Assembly (NCBI GenBank): GCA_027364875.1
Contig: DAHXON010000011.1
Coordinates: 18,235-51,561 of the forward strand
Length of the DNA stretch: 33,327 bases
Source of the DNA: Chloroflexota bacterium
GTDB lineage: Bacteria > Chloroflexota > Limnocylindria > Limnocylindrales > CSP1-4
Reading direction: 5' to 3'
The notes beneath the pieces are model-generated. The model was not told where the DNA came from. It did not search any database and saw only the letters and a program-made list of their open reading frames with translations. Positions 18,389-25,838 of the stretch are shown piece by piece. How positions within the stretch are numbered: position 1 is the stretch's first letter; each line of letters begins with the position of its first letter. Made by a program: the position numbers and the translations under genes.

Positions 18389-19512
18389 CCAGACGAGTTA
18401 TCCAGAGCCTGGCCGAGCCGCTCGCCGCAATCGTCCTGGCGCTCCTCGCCGGCGGAATCATGATCTTCCTGCTGAGCGGGCTCGTTCCGGGCCGCCAACC
18501 GTTCGACGCGCGGCTGCCCATCGACGCTTACGGCGCCCTGGTGAGCGGCATCGTGAGCTTCAACGGCTTGACCTCGACGCTGGTCTATTCCACTCCGCTG
18601 ATCCTGGGCGGCCTGGGCGTGGCGGTCGGCTTCAAGGCCGGGCTGTTCAACATCGGCGGCCGCGGCCAGTTTCTGATGGGGTCGATCGCTTCAGTCGCCG
18701 TGATCTCGGCGATCGGCGGCGCGACCGGTCCGTGGATCGCCATCCCACTGGCCCTCCTGGCGGGCGCGCTGGCGGGGGCCCTCGCGGGCTTCATCCCGGG
18801 CTTCCTCAAGGCCACCTCGGGCGCGCACGAAGTCGTCACCACGATCATGCTCAACTACATCCTGTTCTACGTCAGCAACTGGGCGATCAAGGGGCCACTC
18901 ACGCTGCCGCGGGCACCTCAGCCCACGACCCAGGACATCAGCGAGCTGAACGGCGCTCTCTACGTCCTGCCGTTCACCCGCGATCTCCATATCGGTGTCT
19001 TCATCGCGCTGCTCGCCGTGCCGATCATCTGGTTCGTGCTCTACAAGACCACCCTCGGCTTCGAGATCCGCTCTGCCGGCGCAAACCCGGACGCGGCCAG
19101 GTACGCCGGCATGAAGACGCGGCGCCTGATCGTCCTGACCATGTCGCTGTCGGGCCTCCTGATGGGCCTGGCCGGATCCGTTACCCTGCTCGGCCAGGTC
19201 CACCAGACGTCGTTCGGGTACGACACCGGCATCGGCTTCGATGCAATCACGGTCGCGCTCCTGGCAAGCTCGAACCCGATCGGTGTCCTGTTCTCGGGGC
19301 TGCTCCTCGGGGCGATGCGAGCCGGTTCGCCGGCGATGCAGAGTCAGGCCGGAGTTCCACCGGACCTGATCAATGCCCTCCAGGCGATCATTCTGCTGTT
19401 CCTCATCGTGAACGTGCTCAGACGGGTTCTGGCCCGGCGCCGAGCCGGCACGTCCACCCCTGAACCGGCGGCCTTGACGGCCGGGAAGTACAGCACGGAG
19501 TCGGTTCAATGA
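18385..19512 (+). CDS. Nucleoside-type ABC transporter permease (NupP/YufP-like)
   Basis: This is a polytopic membrane subunit of the RbsC-like permease family, 375 residues. Landmarks are LILGGLGVAVGFKAGLFNIG and GRGQFLMGSIAS, then the long insert that ends HEVVTTIMLNYILFYVSNW. The region GFEIRSAGANPDAARYAGM is the cytoplasmic coupling segment. About nine hydrophobic segments are visible. It starts with GTG in a GTGA overlap and ends in an ATGA overlap with the second permease, so the three transporter genes are translationally coupled. The long loop after the first helix is typical of the first permease in BMP-linked nucleoside systems. Confidence 0.92.
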   Translation: MTRRVIQSLAEPLAAIVLALLAGGIMIFLLSGLVPGRQPFDARLPIDAYGALVSGIVSFNGLTSTLVYSTPLILGGLGVAVGFKAGLFNIGGRGQFLMGSIASVAVISAIGGATGPWIAIPLALLAGALAGALAGFIPGFLKATSGAHEVVTTIMLNYILFYVSNWAIKGPLTLPRAPQPTTQDISELNGALYVLPFTRDLHIGVFIALLAVPIIWFVLYKTTLGFEIRSAGANPDAARYAGMKTRRLIVLTMSLSGLLMGLAGSVTLLGQVHQTSFGYDTGIGFDAITVALLASSNPIGVLFSGLLLGAMRAGSPAMQSQAGVPPDLINALQAIILLFLIVNVLRRVLARRRAGTSTPEPAALTAGKYSTESVQ

Positions 19513-20588
19513 GCGGCATCCCCGGAGCCCTCGACGCGATCCCGCTGATCGGTTTGGTATTCCAGCTCATGGGCTATCTGATCGAGAACATCAACCCCAT
19601 CTCGGCCACCACCGTGGCGGTCTCCGTGCCAATCGCCCTCGCGGCCCTGTGCGGCGTCATGTGCGAGCGGTCGGGCGTGGTCAACATCGGCCTCGAAGGC
19701 ATCATGCTCATCTGCGCGTTCGTCGGCTGGTATGCCTCCGCCCTGGTCGCCGGCGCCCTTGGACCGGAGGCCCCATTCCCGCTGTTCGGCGCGACCCCGG
19801 CCCTTCTGATCGGCGTGCTGGCGGCGATCGTGGCAGGCATGCTGGTCTCGCTGCTCCATGCCTGGCTGTCCATCTCCGCGAGGATCGACCAGATCATCGG
19901 CGGGACGATCATCAACATCGGTGCGGCCGGGATCACGGGCTACCTCTACACGCTCGTGTCCGGCCAGTCGCTCACCGGAGCCGGGCAGTTCACGCCGCTG
20001 GGGGTGCCCCAGGAGGTGGCCACGGTGCCGCTGGTGGGCTGGCTCCTGAACGCCGTTCTGAACCAGGGTCCCATCGGCCTCACGACGATCATCATCGTGA
20101 TCATCTTCCAGATCATGCTCTTCCGGTCGCGCTGGGGACTGCGGACGCGGGCCGCGGGCGAGCACCCTCGGGCGGTCGAGACCGTCGGCATCGACGTCAT
20201 CCGGCTCCGCTACCGCAACGTGGTCATGTCCGGGGCCCTGGCAGCCCTCGGCGGCGCGTGGCTGAGCATGGAGTACGGCACCCAGTTCCAGGCCAACATG
20301 ACCAACGGGCGCGGGTTCATCGGGCTCGCGGCCATGATCGTGGGTCGGTGGTCGCCGGTGGGCGCGTTCGGTGCGGCTCTGCTCTTCGCGTCCGCGACCG
20401 GGCTGAGCCTGTCGATCACCATCTCGCCCCCGAGCGGCGACCTCGGCAACGTGTTCAGCTACATCCCCTCGGAGTTCTGGGACGCGCTGCCCTACATCAT
20501 CACGATCGTAATCCTGGCGGGCGTCGTCGGGCGGTCGATCGCTCCGGCGGCCGACGGGCAGCCTTACGAGCGCGAGTCGGCGAGCTAG
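19509..20588 (+). CDS. Nucleoside-type ABC transporter permease (NupQ/YufQ-like)
   Basis: This is the partner permease of the nucleoside importer, 359 residues. The motif CGVMCERSGVVNIGLEGIML is a strong marker of the YufQ/NupQ branch. It is followed by the segment ARIDQIIGGTIINIGAAGIT and the coupling region WGLRTRAAGEHPRAVETVG, then YRNVVMSGALAALGGAWLS. The ATG lies in an ATGA overlap with the first permease. The gene converges on a reverse-strand reductase gene only 15 bases away; a 6-bp dyad GCCGCG-N8-CGCGGC at 20596-20615 may end both transcripts, without a T-run. Confidence 0.93.
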   Translation: MSGIPGALDAIPLIGLVFQLMGYLIENINPISATTVAVSVPIALAALCGVMCERSGVVNIGLEGIMLICAFVGWYASALVAGALGPEAPFPLFGATPALLIGVLAAIVAGMLVSLLHAWLSISARIDQIIGGTIINIGAAGITGYLYTLVSGQSLTGAGQFTPLGVPQEVATVPLVGWLLNAVLNQGPIGLTTIIIVIIFQIMLFRSRWGLRTRAAGEHPRAVETVGIDVIRLRYRNVVMSGALAALGGAWLSMEYGTQFQANMTNGRGFIGLAAMIVGRWSPVGAFGAALLFASATGLSLSITISPPSGDLGNVFSYIPSEFWDALPYIITIVILAGVVGRSIAPAADGQPYERESAS

Positions 20589-20603
20589 CGGTCTTGCCGC
20601 GCG

Positions 20604-21191
20604 TCAGGACGCGGCGCGCTCGTAGGTCGCGATGATCACTCCCGTGGTGGAGTTCTTCGTCGCGGCAAGGCGCCATGGCAAGACCGGCCCGGCCTGGTCG
20701 AACAGGCGCTGACCGGCGCCGAGCACGATCGGGTGGATGAGCAGGATCATCCTGTCCACGAGCTTTGCCGTGAGCAACGAGCGTACGAGCTCGCCGCTTC
20801 CCAGGATGACGAAGTCATTGCCGGGCCGGGCACGCAGGGCCGCCACGGCGTCCCCGGCGTCGCCCTTCAGCAGGATGGAGTTCTGCCAGGGAAGCGGCTC
20901 GGCGAGGGTCCGAGACGCCACGTACTTGAGTGAGTTGTCGAGGATCGGGCTGAAGGGGTTGTCCGTCCGGCCGTGCCAGACCGAGTAGAACTGCTCGTAC
21001 GTGTGCCGGCCGAAGAGCAGGCCCTCGGTCGTGCCGCCACCTTCGGAGGCCATGCCCGTGGTGATCGCGTCGGCATAGGGAGCTGCCCAGCCGCCGCGAT
21101 CGAAACCATTGCGCCGATCCTCGTCGGGATGACCGGGGCCCTGCATTACTCCGTCGAGGGTCACCGAGAGGAACACGACGACGCTGCTCAC
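20604..21191 (-). CDS. Dihydrofolate reductase-like protein (RibD C-terminal / YyaP family)
   Basis: This 195-residue protein of the DHFR fold matches the broad RibD_C group of NADPH-dependent reductases, most of unknown substrate. Visible motifs are the N-terminal VVVFLSVTLDGVMQGPG, the cofactor-side LLFGRHTYEQF, the loop VILGSGELVRSLL and the C-terminal MILLIHPIVLGAGQRLF. The start is a GTG at 21191. It is transcribed against the nucleoside transporter genes and lies 86 bases beyond the end of the uridine-phosphorylase-like gene on the same strand, with no clear regulatory site between. It is not needed for nucleoside salvage as far as I can tell, so its presence may be accidental. Confidence 0.88.
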   Translation of the reverse strand: MSSVVVFLSVTLDGVMQGPGHPDEDRRNGFDRGGWAAPYADAITTGMASEGGGTTEGLLFGRHTYEQFYSVWHGRTDNPFSPILDNSLKYVASRTLAEPLPWQNSILLKGDAGDAVAALRARPGNDFVILGSGELVRSLLTAKLVDRMILLIHPIVLGAGQRLFDQAGPVLPWRLAATKNSTTGVIIATYERAAS

Positions 21192-21277
21192 GCGCGACTC
21201 CCAGATGCTGATGAGGCAGGTTAGCCGGAAAGTCGCCGTTCGCGTCGTTTGTGGCGCGCTCCGACCACCCGAGTCGA

Positions 21278-22150
21278 TCAGGCGTTGCGCAGCAGCGAGG
21301 GGTAGAACACCGACTTACCGGCGGCCTTCTTGACCCGGCGCCAATCCTCGAGGATGACGACCGCCTCGTTGGCCGCGGCGATCGACCGCTCCTCGGCGCC
21401 GTTGTCGCCGAAGGCGTTGGTTGCCCGGTTGGCGACCGCGCCGAGCACCGCGCCGCTTCTCATTCCGAACAGGCGCGACAGCACGAAGAGCGCCGAGCAT
21501 TCCATCTCCAGGCAGGCGACGCCCGCCTTTCGGAGATCGTCGATGACCCCGTCAGCGGCCGACTGCCAGAACCCGCCGGTCACCGGCCGCTCCTGGCCCA
21601 GGTAGAACGAGCCGACGCTCGCGACAATGCCCAGGTGGTAGCGGAAGCCGAGCCTCTCGCAGGCCTCAACGAGGGCCATGTAGACCTCGGGGTCCGCGAA
21701 GGCGGGATGCTCCGGCGGCAGGTAGCGGTCCGTCATGCCGTCCCGGCGGACCGCGGCCACCGGCACGATGAGATCGCCGAGGGCGATTTCCGGGCGGAGC
21801 GCGCCACACGTCCCGACGCGGATGATCGTCTCGCCGCCGATCACCGCGAACTCGTGCGTGGCGATCTCCAGGCTCGGAGCGCCGACGCCGCTCGAGATGG
21901 CGCCGATTTCCACGCCCTTGTACGTCCCGCGGGCCGACCGGAACTCGCGGTGGAACGCCAGCTCCACGCCGCCATCCCATTTCTGGCGCATGAGCTCAAC
22001 ACGTCCCGGATCGCCCGGCATAAGGATCGTCGAGGGTATCTGGCCGGCCGAAAGATGAAGGTGATACTGTGCCCCCGCTTCGTTGGTGGGCGCGTCGGCG
22101 CGACGGTTGCCGGAACTGGTCGAAGACGTGATCGCCGGGTCTGCTGCCAT
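21278..22150 (-). CDS. Nucleoside phosphorylase, uridine-phosphorylase-like
   Basis: This 290-residue enzyme of the PNP/UDP superfamily (hexameric class) would split a nucleoside with phosphate into base and (deoxy)ribose-1-phosphate. Motifs are YHLHLSAGQIPSTILMPGDP (about residues 29-48), AFHREFRSARGTYKG, ISSGVGAPSLEIATHE, IRVGTCGALRPEIALGD, FYLGQER and CLEMECSALF. The FYLGQER segment resembles the FYPGQER of E. coli uridine phosphorylase, so uridine is the best guess, with thymidine or deoxyuridine possible. I chose the ATG at 22150, preceded by GAGGAGAA. Frames extending upstream to 22444 run into the divergent deaminase gene and are shadows. It is divergent from the deaminase and purine phosphorylase pair. 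Confidence 0.88.
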   Translation of the reverse strand: MAADPAITSSTSSGNRRADAPTNEAGAQYHLHLSAGQIPSTILMPGDPGRVELMRQKWDGGVELAFHREFRSARGTYKGVEIGAISSGVGAPSLEIATHEFAVIGGETIIRVGTCGALRPEIALGDLIVPVAAVRRDGMTDRYLPPEHPAFADPEVYMALVEACERLGFRYHLGIVASVGSFYLGQERPVTGGFWQSAADGVIDDLRKAGVACLEMECSALFVLSRLFGMRSGAVLGAVANRATNAFGDNGAEERSIAAANEAVVILEDWRRVKKAAGKSVFYPSLLRNA

Positions 22151-22190
22151 CGCTCGTCGTTCTCCTCGGCGCGGGGCTTTGTTCGGGCAG

Positions 22191-22214
22191 ACGCTATCAC
22201 TCCTGCCGTAGCGT
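22191..22214. promoter_or_regulatory. Dyad in the divergent phosphorylase/deaminase intergenic region
   Basis: ACGCTA (22191-22196) and TAGCGT (22209-22214) form a perfect 6-bp inverted repeat 12 bases apart. It lies in the 126-base gap between the reverse-strand phosphorylase and the forward deaminase. The position suits an operator acting on both genes. I do not see convincing -35 and -10 pairs around it. Confidence 0.4.
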
Positions 22215-22276
22215 GTTTGCGGGCGAGATTCGGGCCGGGCGGCCGGGGCTTTCGGCCGGCAGCGACGAGGTGAGAT

Positions 22277-22759
22277 GTGGCCGGTTCGGGAATCGAATTG
22301 ATCGATCGAGCCGAGGCGGCGCGCCGGCTGCCCGAATTCGACCGGCTGCTCGAGGCGGCTCTGCTTGCCCAGTCGCGGGCCCGAGCGCCGTACTCGCACT
22401 TCAACGTTGGGGCAGCCGTGCTGTGTGGCGGCGGCGCGATCCACGCCGGCTGCAACGTGGAATCAGCGTCCTACGGCGCCACGATCTGCGCCGAGCGGAG
22501 CGCAGTGGTGGGCGCGGTGGCTGCGGGGGAGACGGCGATCCGCGTCTGCGTCGTGGTCACGCCGACGGCCGATCCGTCCAGCCCGTGCGGGATCTGCCGG
22601 CAGCTGCTCGCCGAGTTCGGGCCGGAGATGGAGATCTACGCGGCCTCGAGCAAGGGCGACGGAGTCTACGCGGCGCGGCTCGCCGACCTTCTGCCGCTGG
22701 CGTTCTGGGCTAAGAACCTCGACGCTGCGGAAGAGTCGAGCGGTGGGGTGGGAGCGTGA
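22277..22759 (+). CDS. cdd: Cytidine deaminase
   Basis: This is a zinc enzyme that turns cytidine and deoxycytidine into uridine and deoxyuridine, feeding the uridine-phosphorylase-like enzyme encoded next door. The 160-residue product has the substrate-side APYSHFNVGAAVL and GCNVESASYGATICAERSA. C71 and the catalytic E73 lie in the CAE motif, and C104 and C107 in SPCGICRQLL complete the zinc site. This is the small tetrameric class with three cysteine ligands. The GTG start at 22277 follows GAGGTGA with only three bases between, which is tight. The stop overlaps the purine phosphorylase start (GTGA), so the two are co-translated. Confidence 0.94.
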   Translation: MAGSGIELIDRAEAARRLPEFDRLLEAALLAQSRARAPYSHFNVGAAVLCGGGAIHAGCNVESASYGATICAERSAVVGAVAAGETAIRVCVVVTPTADPSSPCGICRQLLAEFGPEMEIYAASSKGDGVYAARLADLLPLAFWAKNLDAAEESSGGVGA

Positions 22760-23619
22760 GCGCCGCACGCGCCTTCGAGCTCGGGCGTGAGATCTCGCCG
22801 GCCGAGCAAGCGAGCCATCTGGGCGAACTCGTGGCGGCGGTGCGGGCTCGGACCGCCCTGGAGCCTCGAGTCGGACTCGTCCTCGGCTCCGGCCTGGGGG
22901 GCCTCGCCGACGAGATGCAGGTCGAAATGGCAATTCCGTTCGGCGATCTGCCCGGCTGGCCGCCGGCGACGGCCCCGGGACACGCGGGCCGGCTTCTCTT
23001 CGGGCGGCTCGCGGGCGTGCCCGCGGTCATCCAGCAGGGCCGGTTCCATCTCTACGAAGGCCACTCGGCGGGGTTTGTGGTTCAACCGGTCCTGCTCATG
23101 GGGCTGCTCGGGGCCGGCATCGTCGTCCTCACGAACGCCGCCGGCGGTGTGAATCCCGCGTTCGGGGCCGGGACGCTCATGGTCATCCACGACCACCTGA
23201 ACCTGACCGGGCGCCACCCGCTCATCGGCTCCAACGACCCGGCCATCGGAGAGCGCTTCCCGGACATGACCCGCGTCTGGGACCCGGACCTGGGGGCGCG
23301 GCTCCTCACGGCATCCGAGGTTGAGAACGTGCCTCTCGCGTCCGGCGTGTACGCGTGCCTGACCGGCCCCAGCTACGAAACCCCCGCCGAGGTCAGGATG
23401 CTCGCCACGCTGGGCGCCGACGCCGTCGGTATGTCCACCGTGCCCGAGGCGATCGCCGCCCACTGGGCCGGGATGCGGGTCTGCGGCATCTCGCTCGTGA
23501 CGAACCCCGGAGCGGGCATCACCGGCGCGCAACTGAGCCACGCCGAGGTGCTGGCGGCGGCGGACGCCGCCGGGCCGCGCCTGGCGCGGGTTATTGCCCG
23601 ATTCGTGGCCGAGCTGTAG
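22756..23619 (+). CDS. punA: Purine-nucleoside phosphorylase, trimeric class
   Basis: This enzyme cleaves purine nucleosides with phosphate to base and (deoxy)ribose-1-phosphate. The 287-residue product shows GLVLGSGLGGLADEM, PGHAGRLLFGRL (H76), VIQQGRFHLYEGHSA, TNAAGGVNPAFGAGTL, DHLNLTGRHPLIG and GPSYETPAEVRML. E208 and N250 (in SLVTNPGAG) match the base-binding Glu and Asn of trimeric enzymes that prefer guanosine and inosine over adenosine. Its GTG start overlaps the deaminase stop. About 20 extra N-terminal residues precede the fold. With the nucleoside importer it would supply pentose-1-phosphates for the microcompartment pathway downstream. Confidence 0.94.
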   Translation: MSAARAFELGREISPAEQASHLGELVAAVRARTALEPRVGLVLGSGLGGLADEMQVEMAIPFGDLPGWPPATAPGHAGRLLFGRLAGVPAVIQQGRFHLYEGHSAGFVVQPVLLMGLLGAGIVVLTNAAGGVNPAFGAGTLMVIHDHLNLTGRHPLIGSNDPAIGERFPDMTRVWDPDLGARLLTASEVENVPLASGVYACLTGPSYETPAEVRMLATLGADAVGMSTVPEAIAAHWAGMRVCGISLVTNPGAGITGAQLSHAEVLAAADAAGPRLARVIARFVAEL

Positions 23620-23621
23620 AG

Positions 23622-23654
23622 CTCGCTTCGGCGAGGGCCGCTCGCTTCGGCGAG
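23622..23654. repeat. Tandem pair of C(UUCG)G tetraloop hairpins
   Basis: CTCGCTTCGGCGAG occurs at 23622-23635 and again at 23641-23654. Each is a 5-bp stem closed by a TTCG loop on a C-G pair, the exceptionally stable RNA tetraloop. The copies are 19 bases apart, in the short gap between convergent purine phosphorylase and ssb genes. A role in ending or protecting the forward transcript is likely. Confidence 0.7.
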
Positions 23655-23659
23655 GGGTT

Positions 23660-23696
23660 GGGGCGCGGCGGAGTGGGGGAGAACGCGCCGCGCCCC
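23660..23696. terminator. Candidate two-way terminator between convergent genes
   Basis: GGGGCGCGGCG (23660-23670) and CGCCGCGCCCC (23686-23696) form a perfect 11-bp stem with a 15-base loop. The site lies directly after the tandem UUCG hairpins and 11 bases before the end of the reverse-strand ssb gene. There is no T-run on either strand, but the position between converging genes supports termination. Confidence 0.6.
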
Positions 23697-23706
23697 GGGG
23701 TGACTG

Positions 23707-24192
23707 CTAGGCGAGGACGAGGACTTCCTCGTCGTCCGAGGTCTGCTCGTCGGCCGACTCGTCGGGCATCGTCCGGACGCCGACCTCGGCCGCCTCGTTC
23801 GGCGAGATGGCCGATTCGTCTGTCGTCGTTTCGGCCGCGGCGGCCTGGGTCGCGAGCGCGTCGGCCTGGTAGTCCTTCTTGCGCCGCCCCGACAGCATCT
23901 CTACCGACGTGGCGACGACTTCGGTCTTCCAGTGCCGCGTGCCGCGGTCGTCGTCCCACTGGCGCGTCTGGAGCCGGCCCTCGATGGCCACCTGCTGGCC
24001 CTTGCCGAGGTACTGGCCGCACACGACGGCCAGGCGGTCCCAAACGACCACGTTGTGGAATTCCGCGTGCTCCTTGCCGGCGCCGCGGTACTCGCTGGTT
24101 GCCACGGCGAACGTGGCCACGGATGAACCGCTGGCAAGCGATCGCAGCTCCGGATCGCGGGTCAGTCGGCCAGTCAAAAGGACCTTGTTCAC
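23707..24192 (-). CDS. ssb: Single-stranded DNA-binding protein with atypical C-terminus
   Basis: This OB-fold protein coats single-stranded DNA in replication and repair. The 161-residue product starts NKVLLTGRLTRDPELR, then has SSVATFAVATSEYRG, EFHNVVVWDRLAVVCGQYL, GKGQQVAIEGRLQTRQWDD and the tail of the fold WKTEVVATSVEML. The last 45 or so residues are acidic and disordered, as expected, but the protein ends DDEEVLVLA and lacks the usual DDIPF-like tip that recruits partner proteins. The GTG start at 24192 follows GAGAGGAGAAC. It is not next to rpsF or rpsR, so it may be a second, accessory SSB. Confidence 0.93.
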   Translation of the reverse strand: MNKVLLTGRLTRDPELRSLASGSSVATFAVATSEYRGAGKEHAEFHNVVVWDRLAVVCGQYLGKGQQVAIEGRLQTRQWDDDRGTRHWKTEVVATSVEMLSGRRKKDYQADALATQAAAAETTTDESAISPNEAAEVGVRTMPDESADEQTSDDEEVLVLA

Positions 24193-24211
24193 GGTCCTGT
24201 TCTCCTCTCGC

Positions 24212-24235
24212 GGCGCCGCCCCTTCCGGCGGCGCC
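24212..24235 (-). promoter_or_regulatory. Hairpin in the ssb leader
   Basis: GGCGCCGCC (24212-24220) and GGCGGCGCC (24227-24235) form a perfect 9-bp stem around loop CCTTCC. On the reverse strand it lies just upstream of the ssb ribosome binding site, so it could influence translation or mark the end of an upstream transcript. In the rest of 24193-24400 I see only the ribosome binding site AGGGAGG (24389-24395) of the forward gene. Confidence 0.55.
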
Positions 24236-24400
24236 CTCTCGTTACGGCGGGTGAGAGGAAGTTAGCGGCGGCCCCTTCACTGCCCATTACCTGACGCTTA
24301 TCTGCGGATGCGTTCGAGTGCCCGCCAATCGCGATCGAGCGCGGATGGAGGCGGTATGCTGGCCGCCGCTGACCGCTCAAACGTCACCAGGGAGGCTGCG

Positions 24401-25489
24401 GTGCTTGCCAGAGCTGGATCCGTCGGTCGAGTTCGCGCCGCCGGCATCGCGCTTGCGGCGATCCTGGGCGCGGCCGCATGCTCGGGTGGAACCGGAACGG
24501 CTACCACGCCTCCGGCTACGAGCGGCCTGGCCTCCATTGCGGCCCCGGCCACCGGCACTCCCGGGCCGTCTTGCGCCGGTTCGATCGTGCCGAGCTCGAG
24601 TGCCGCGGCGACCCAGCCGGCCACCCCGGCGCCCAACCTCACCGTCCGACCCGGTACCGTGGTCGCCTGGGGCGACGACAGCTCAAACCAGATCGACGTC
24701 CCGGAAGGCCTCTCCAACGTCATCGCCGTGGCCGCCGGCGACGAGTTCAGCGTCGCGCTCAAGGCCGACGGCAGCGTCGTCGCCTGGGGCGGCGAGAACC
24801 TGGAAACCCAGGTCCCGGCCGGCGTCAAGAACGTCAAGTCGATCGCCGCCGGAAGCGCGTTCGTCATCGCGCTCGAATCCGACGGCAGCATCGTTGGCTG
24901 GGGCGACAACTCGAATGGCCAGCTCGACGTTCCGGCCAACGCCAAAGGAGCGATCCAGATATCCGCGGCCGGAGGCCACGGCCTCGCCCTGACGAGCGGC
25001 GGAATGGTGGTCGCCTGGGGTTCGAACGCGAATGGCGAAAGCGACGTCCCGGCCGGGCTCGAGAACGTCATCGAGGTTTCGGCCGGCTACGACTTCAGCC
25101 TGGCGCTGCTGCAGGACGGGACCGTGGTCGCGTGGGGCGACAAGAATCCAACCGACCAGTCCAGCGGCGTGGCCAAAGTTCCGGCCGGTCTCAAGGACGT
25201 CAGCGCCGTATCGGCCGGCTACTACCACAACCTCGCCCTCAAATCGGACGGAAGCGTAGTGGCCTGGGGATCCAACGAGAACGGCCAGAGCACGGTTCCC
25301 AAACCGCTCGCGAACGTGATCGCGGTGGCGGCCGGCGGCGACTTCAGCCTCGCTCTGACGTCGGACGGTCATGTGGTTGCCTGGGGCGGCAACGGCGCGG
25401 GCGAGAGCACGGTGCCGAAATCGCTGGCGAACGTCGAAGCGATCGACGCGGGCGGCAGCCACGCTCTAGCGTTGGTCTCCGGCTCGTAG
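24401..25489 (+). CDS. Secreted lipoprotein with seven RCC1-like repeats
   Basis: This 362-residue protein has a signal peptide (start LARAGSVGRVRAAG, hydrophobic AIALAAILGAAAC) with a lipobox cysteine near residue 25. A Ser/Thr/Pro/Ala-rich tether of about 55 residues follows. The rest is seven tandem repeats of about 38 residues with the core VVAWG, then an Asn/Gly-rich turn, VPAGL, NVIAVAAG, FSLAL and DGS. Seven such units predict a closed seven-bladed beta-propeller of the RCC1/BNR type. The GTG at 24401 is chosen because AGGGAGG lies five bases upstream; an earlier in-frame start at 24308 lacks this. The function is unknown; surface binding of a protein or glycan is a guess. It stands alone between ssb and the regulator. 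Confidence 0.85.
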   Translation: MLARAGSVGRVRAAGIALAAILGAAACSGGTGTATTPPATSGLASIAAPATGTPGPSCAGSIVPSSSAAATQPATPAPNLTVRPGTVVAWGDDSSNQIDVPEGLSNVIAVAAGDEFSVALKADGSVVAWGGENLETQVPAGVKNVKSIAAGSAFVIALESDGSIVGWGDNSNGQLDVPANAKGAIQISAAGGHGLALTSGGMVVAWGSNANGESDVPAGLENVIEVSAGYDFSLALLQDGTVVAWGDKNPTDQSSGVAKVPAGLKDVSAVSAGYYHNLALKSDGSVVAWGSNENGQSTVPKPLANVIAVAAGGDFSLALTSDGHVVAWGGNGAGESTVPKSLANVEAIDAGGSHALALVSGS

Positions 25490-25544
25490 GGTCGACGGCC
25501 GACGGGCGGCAGCTCCGGTCGGCCCGCGGGGACGCGGGCCAAGA

Positions 25545-25714
25545 CTTGAACAACTTCCGCCACACGAAGGTTGTGCAAGATGGAGCGCCTCCGAGACCGT
25601 CGGCGCGACCTCGATCGCGCACGGCCACGCGTGGATTGGCGTCTCCGGCGACTCCCCGGTGCCTCGGCGGGCCGGATTCCTCGCCCAACTTGCGCCTCAT
25701 GGAAGTTGTTCAAG
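25545..25714. repeat. Inverted pair of 35-bp REP-like palindromes
   Basis: Copy A (25545-25579) begins CTTGAACAACTTCC and ends GTTGTGCAAG. Copy B (25680-25714), read on the reverse strand, begins with the same 14 bases and matches A at about 26 of 35 positions. Each copy can itself fold, through CAACTTC with GAAGGTTG in A and CAACTT with AAGTTG in B. The 100 bases between them are ordinary GC-rich sequence. The arrangement resembles a BIME, a paired REP element. No transposase, coding gene or target duplication is seen in 25490-25802. Confidence 0.6.
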
Positions 25715-25802
25715 AATCGGCCGGCTGCGGGCGCGGCAGCCGGCCAGCCGCCCGGCGCGGCCGACCTCGGGGCCATGGCAACGCCACACGAACCCGGTTC
25801 TC

Positions 25803-25831
25803 TTGACACACACGCCTCGGCGCGCCATAGT
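25803..25831 (+). promoter_or_regulatory. Sigma-70-type promoter of the regulator and microcompartment operon
   Basis: TTGACA (25803-25808) is a perfect -35 box. It is followed after exactly 17 bases by CATAGT (25826-25831), four of six matches to TATAAT. This is the best promoter in the window and points at the SorC-family gene, with transcription expected to start near 25838. Confidence 0.7.
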
Positions 25832-25838
25832 TGGCAAC

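Noticed and set aside
25545-25714. Paired repeats considered as the ends of an insertion sequence or MITE
   Set aside because: No transposase is encoded between them, and no target duplication is visible outside the repeats. A REP/BIME-like reading fits better.
24478-25806. Forward frame of 442 codons in another frame across the RCC1-like gene
   Set aside because: It is Arg/Gly-rich, lies out of frame with clear RCC1-like repeats, and runs through the REP-like palindromes.
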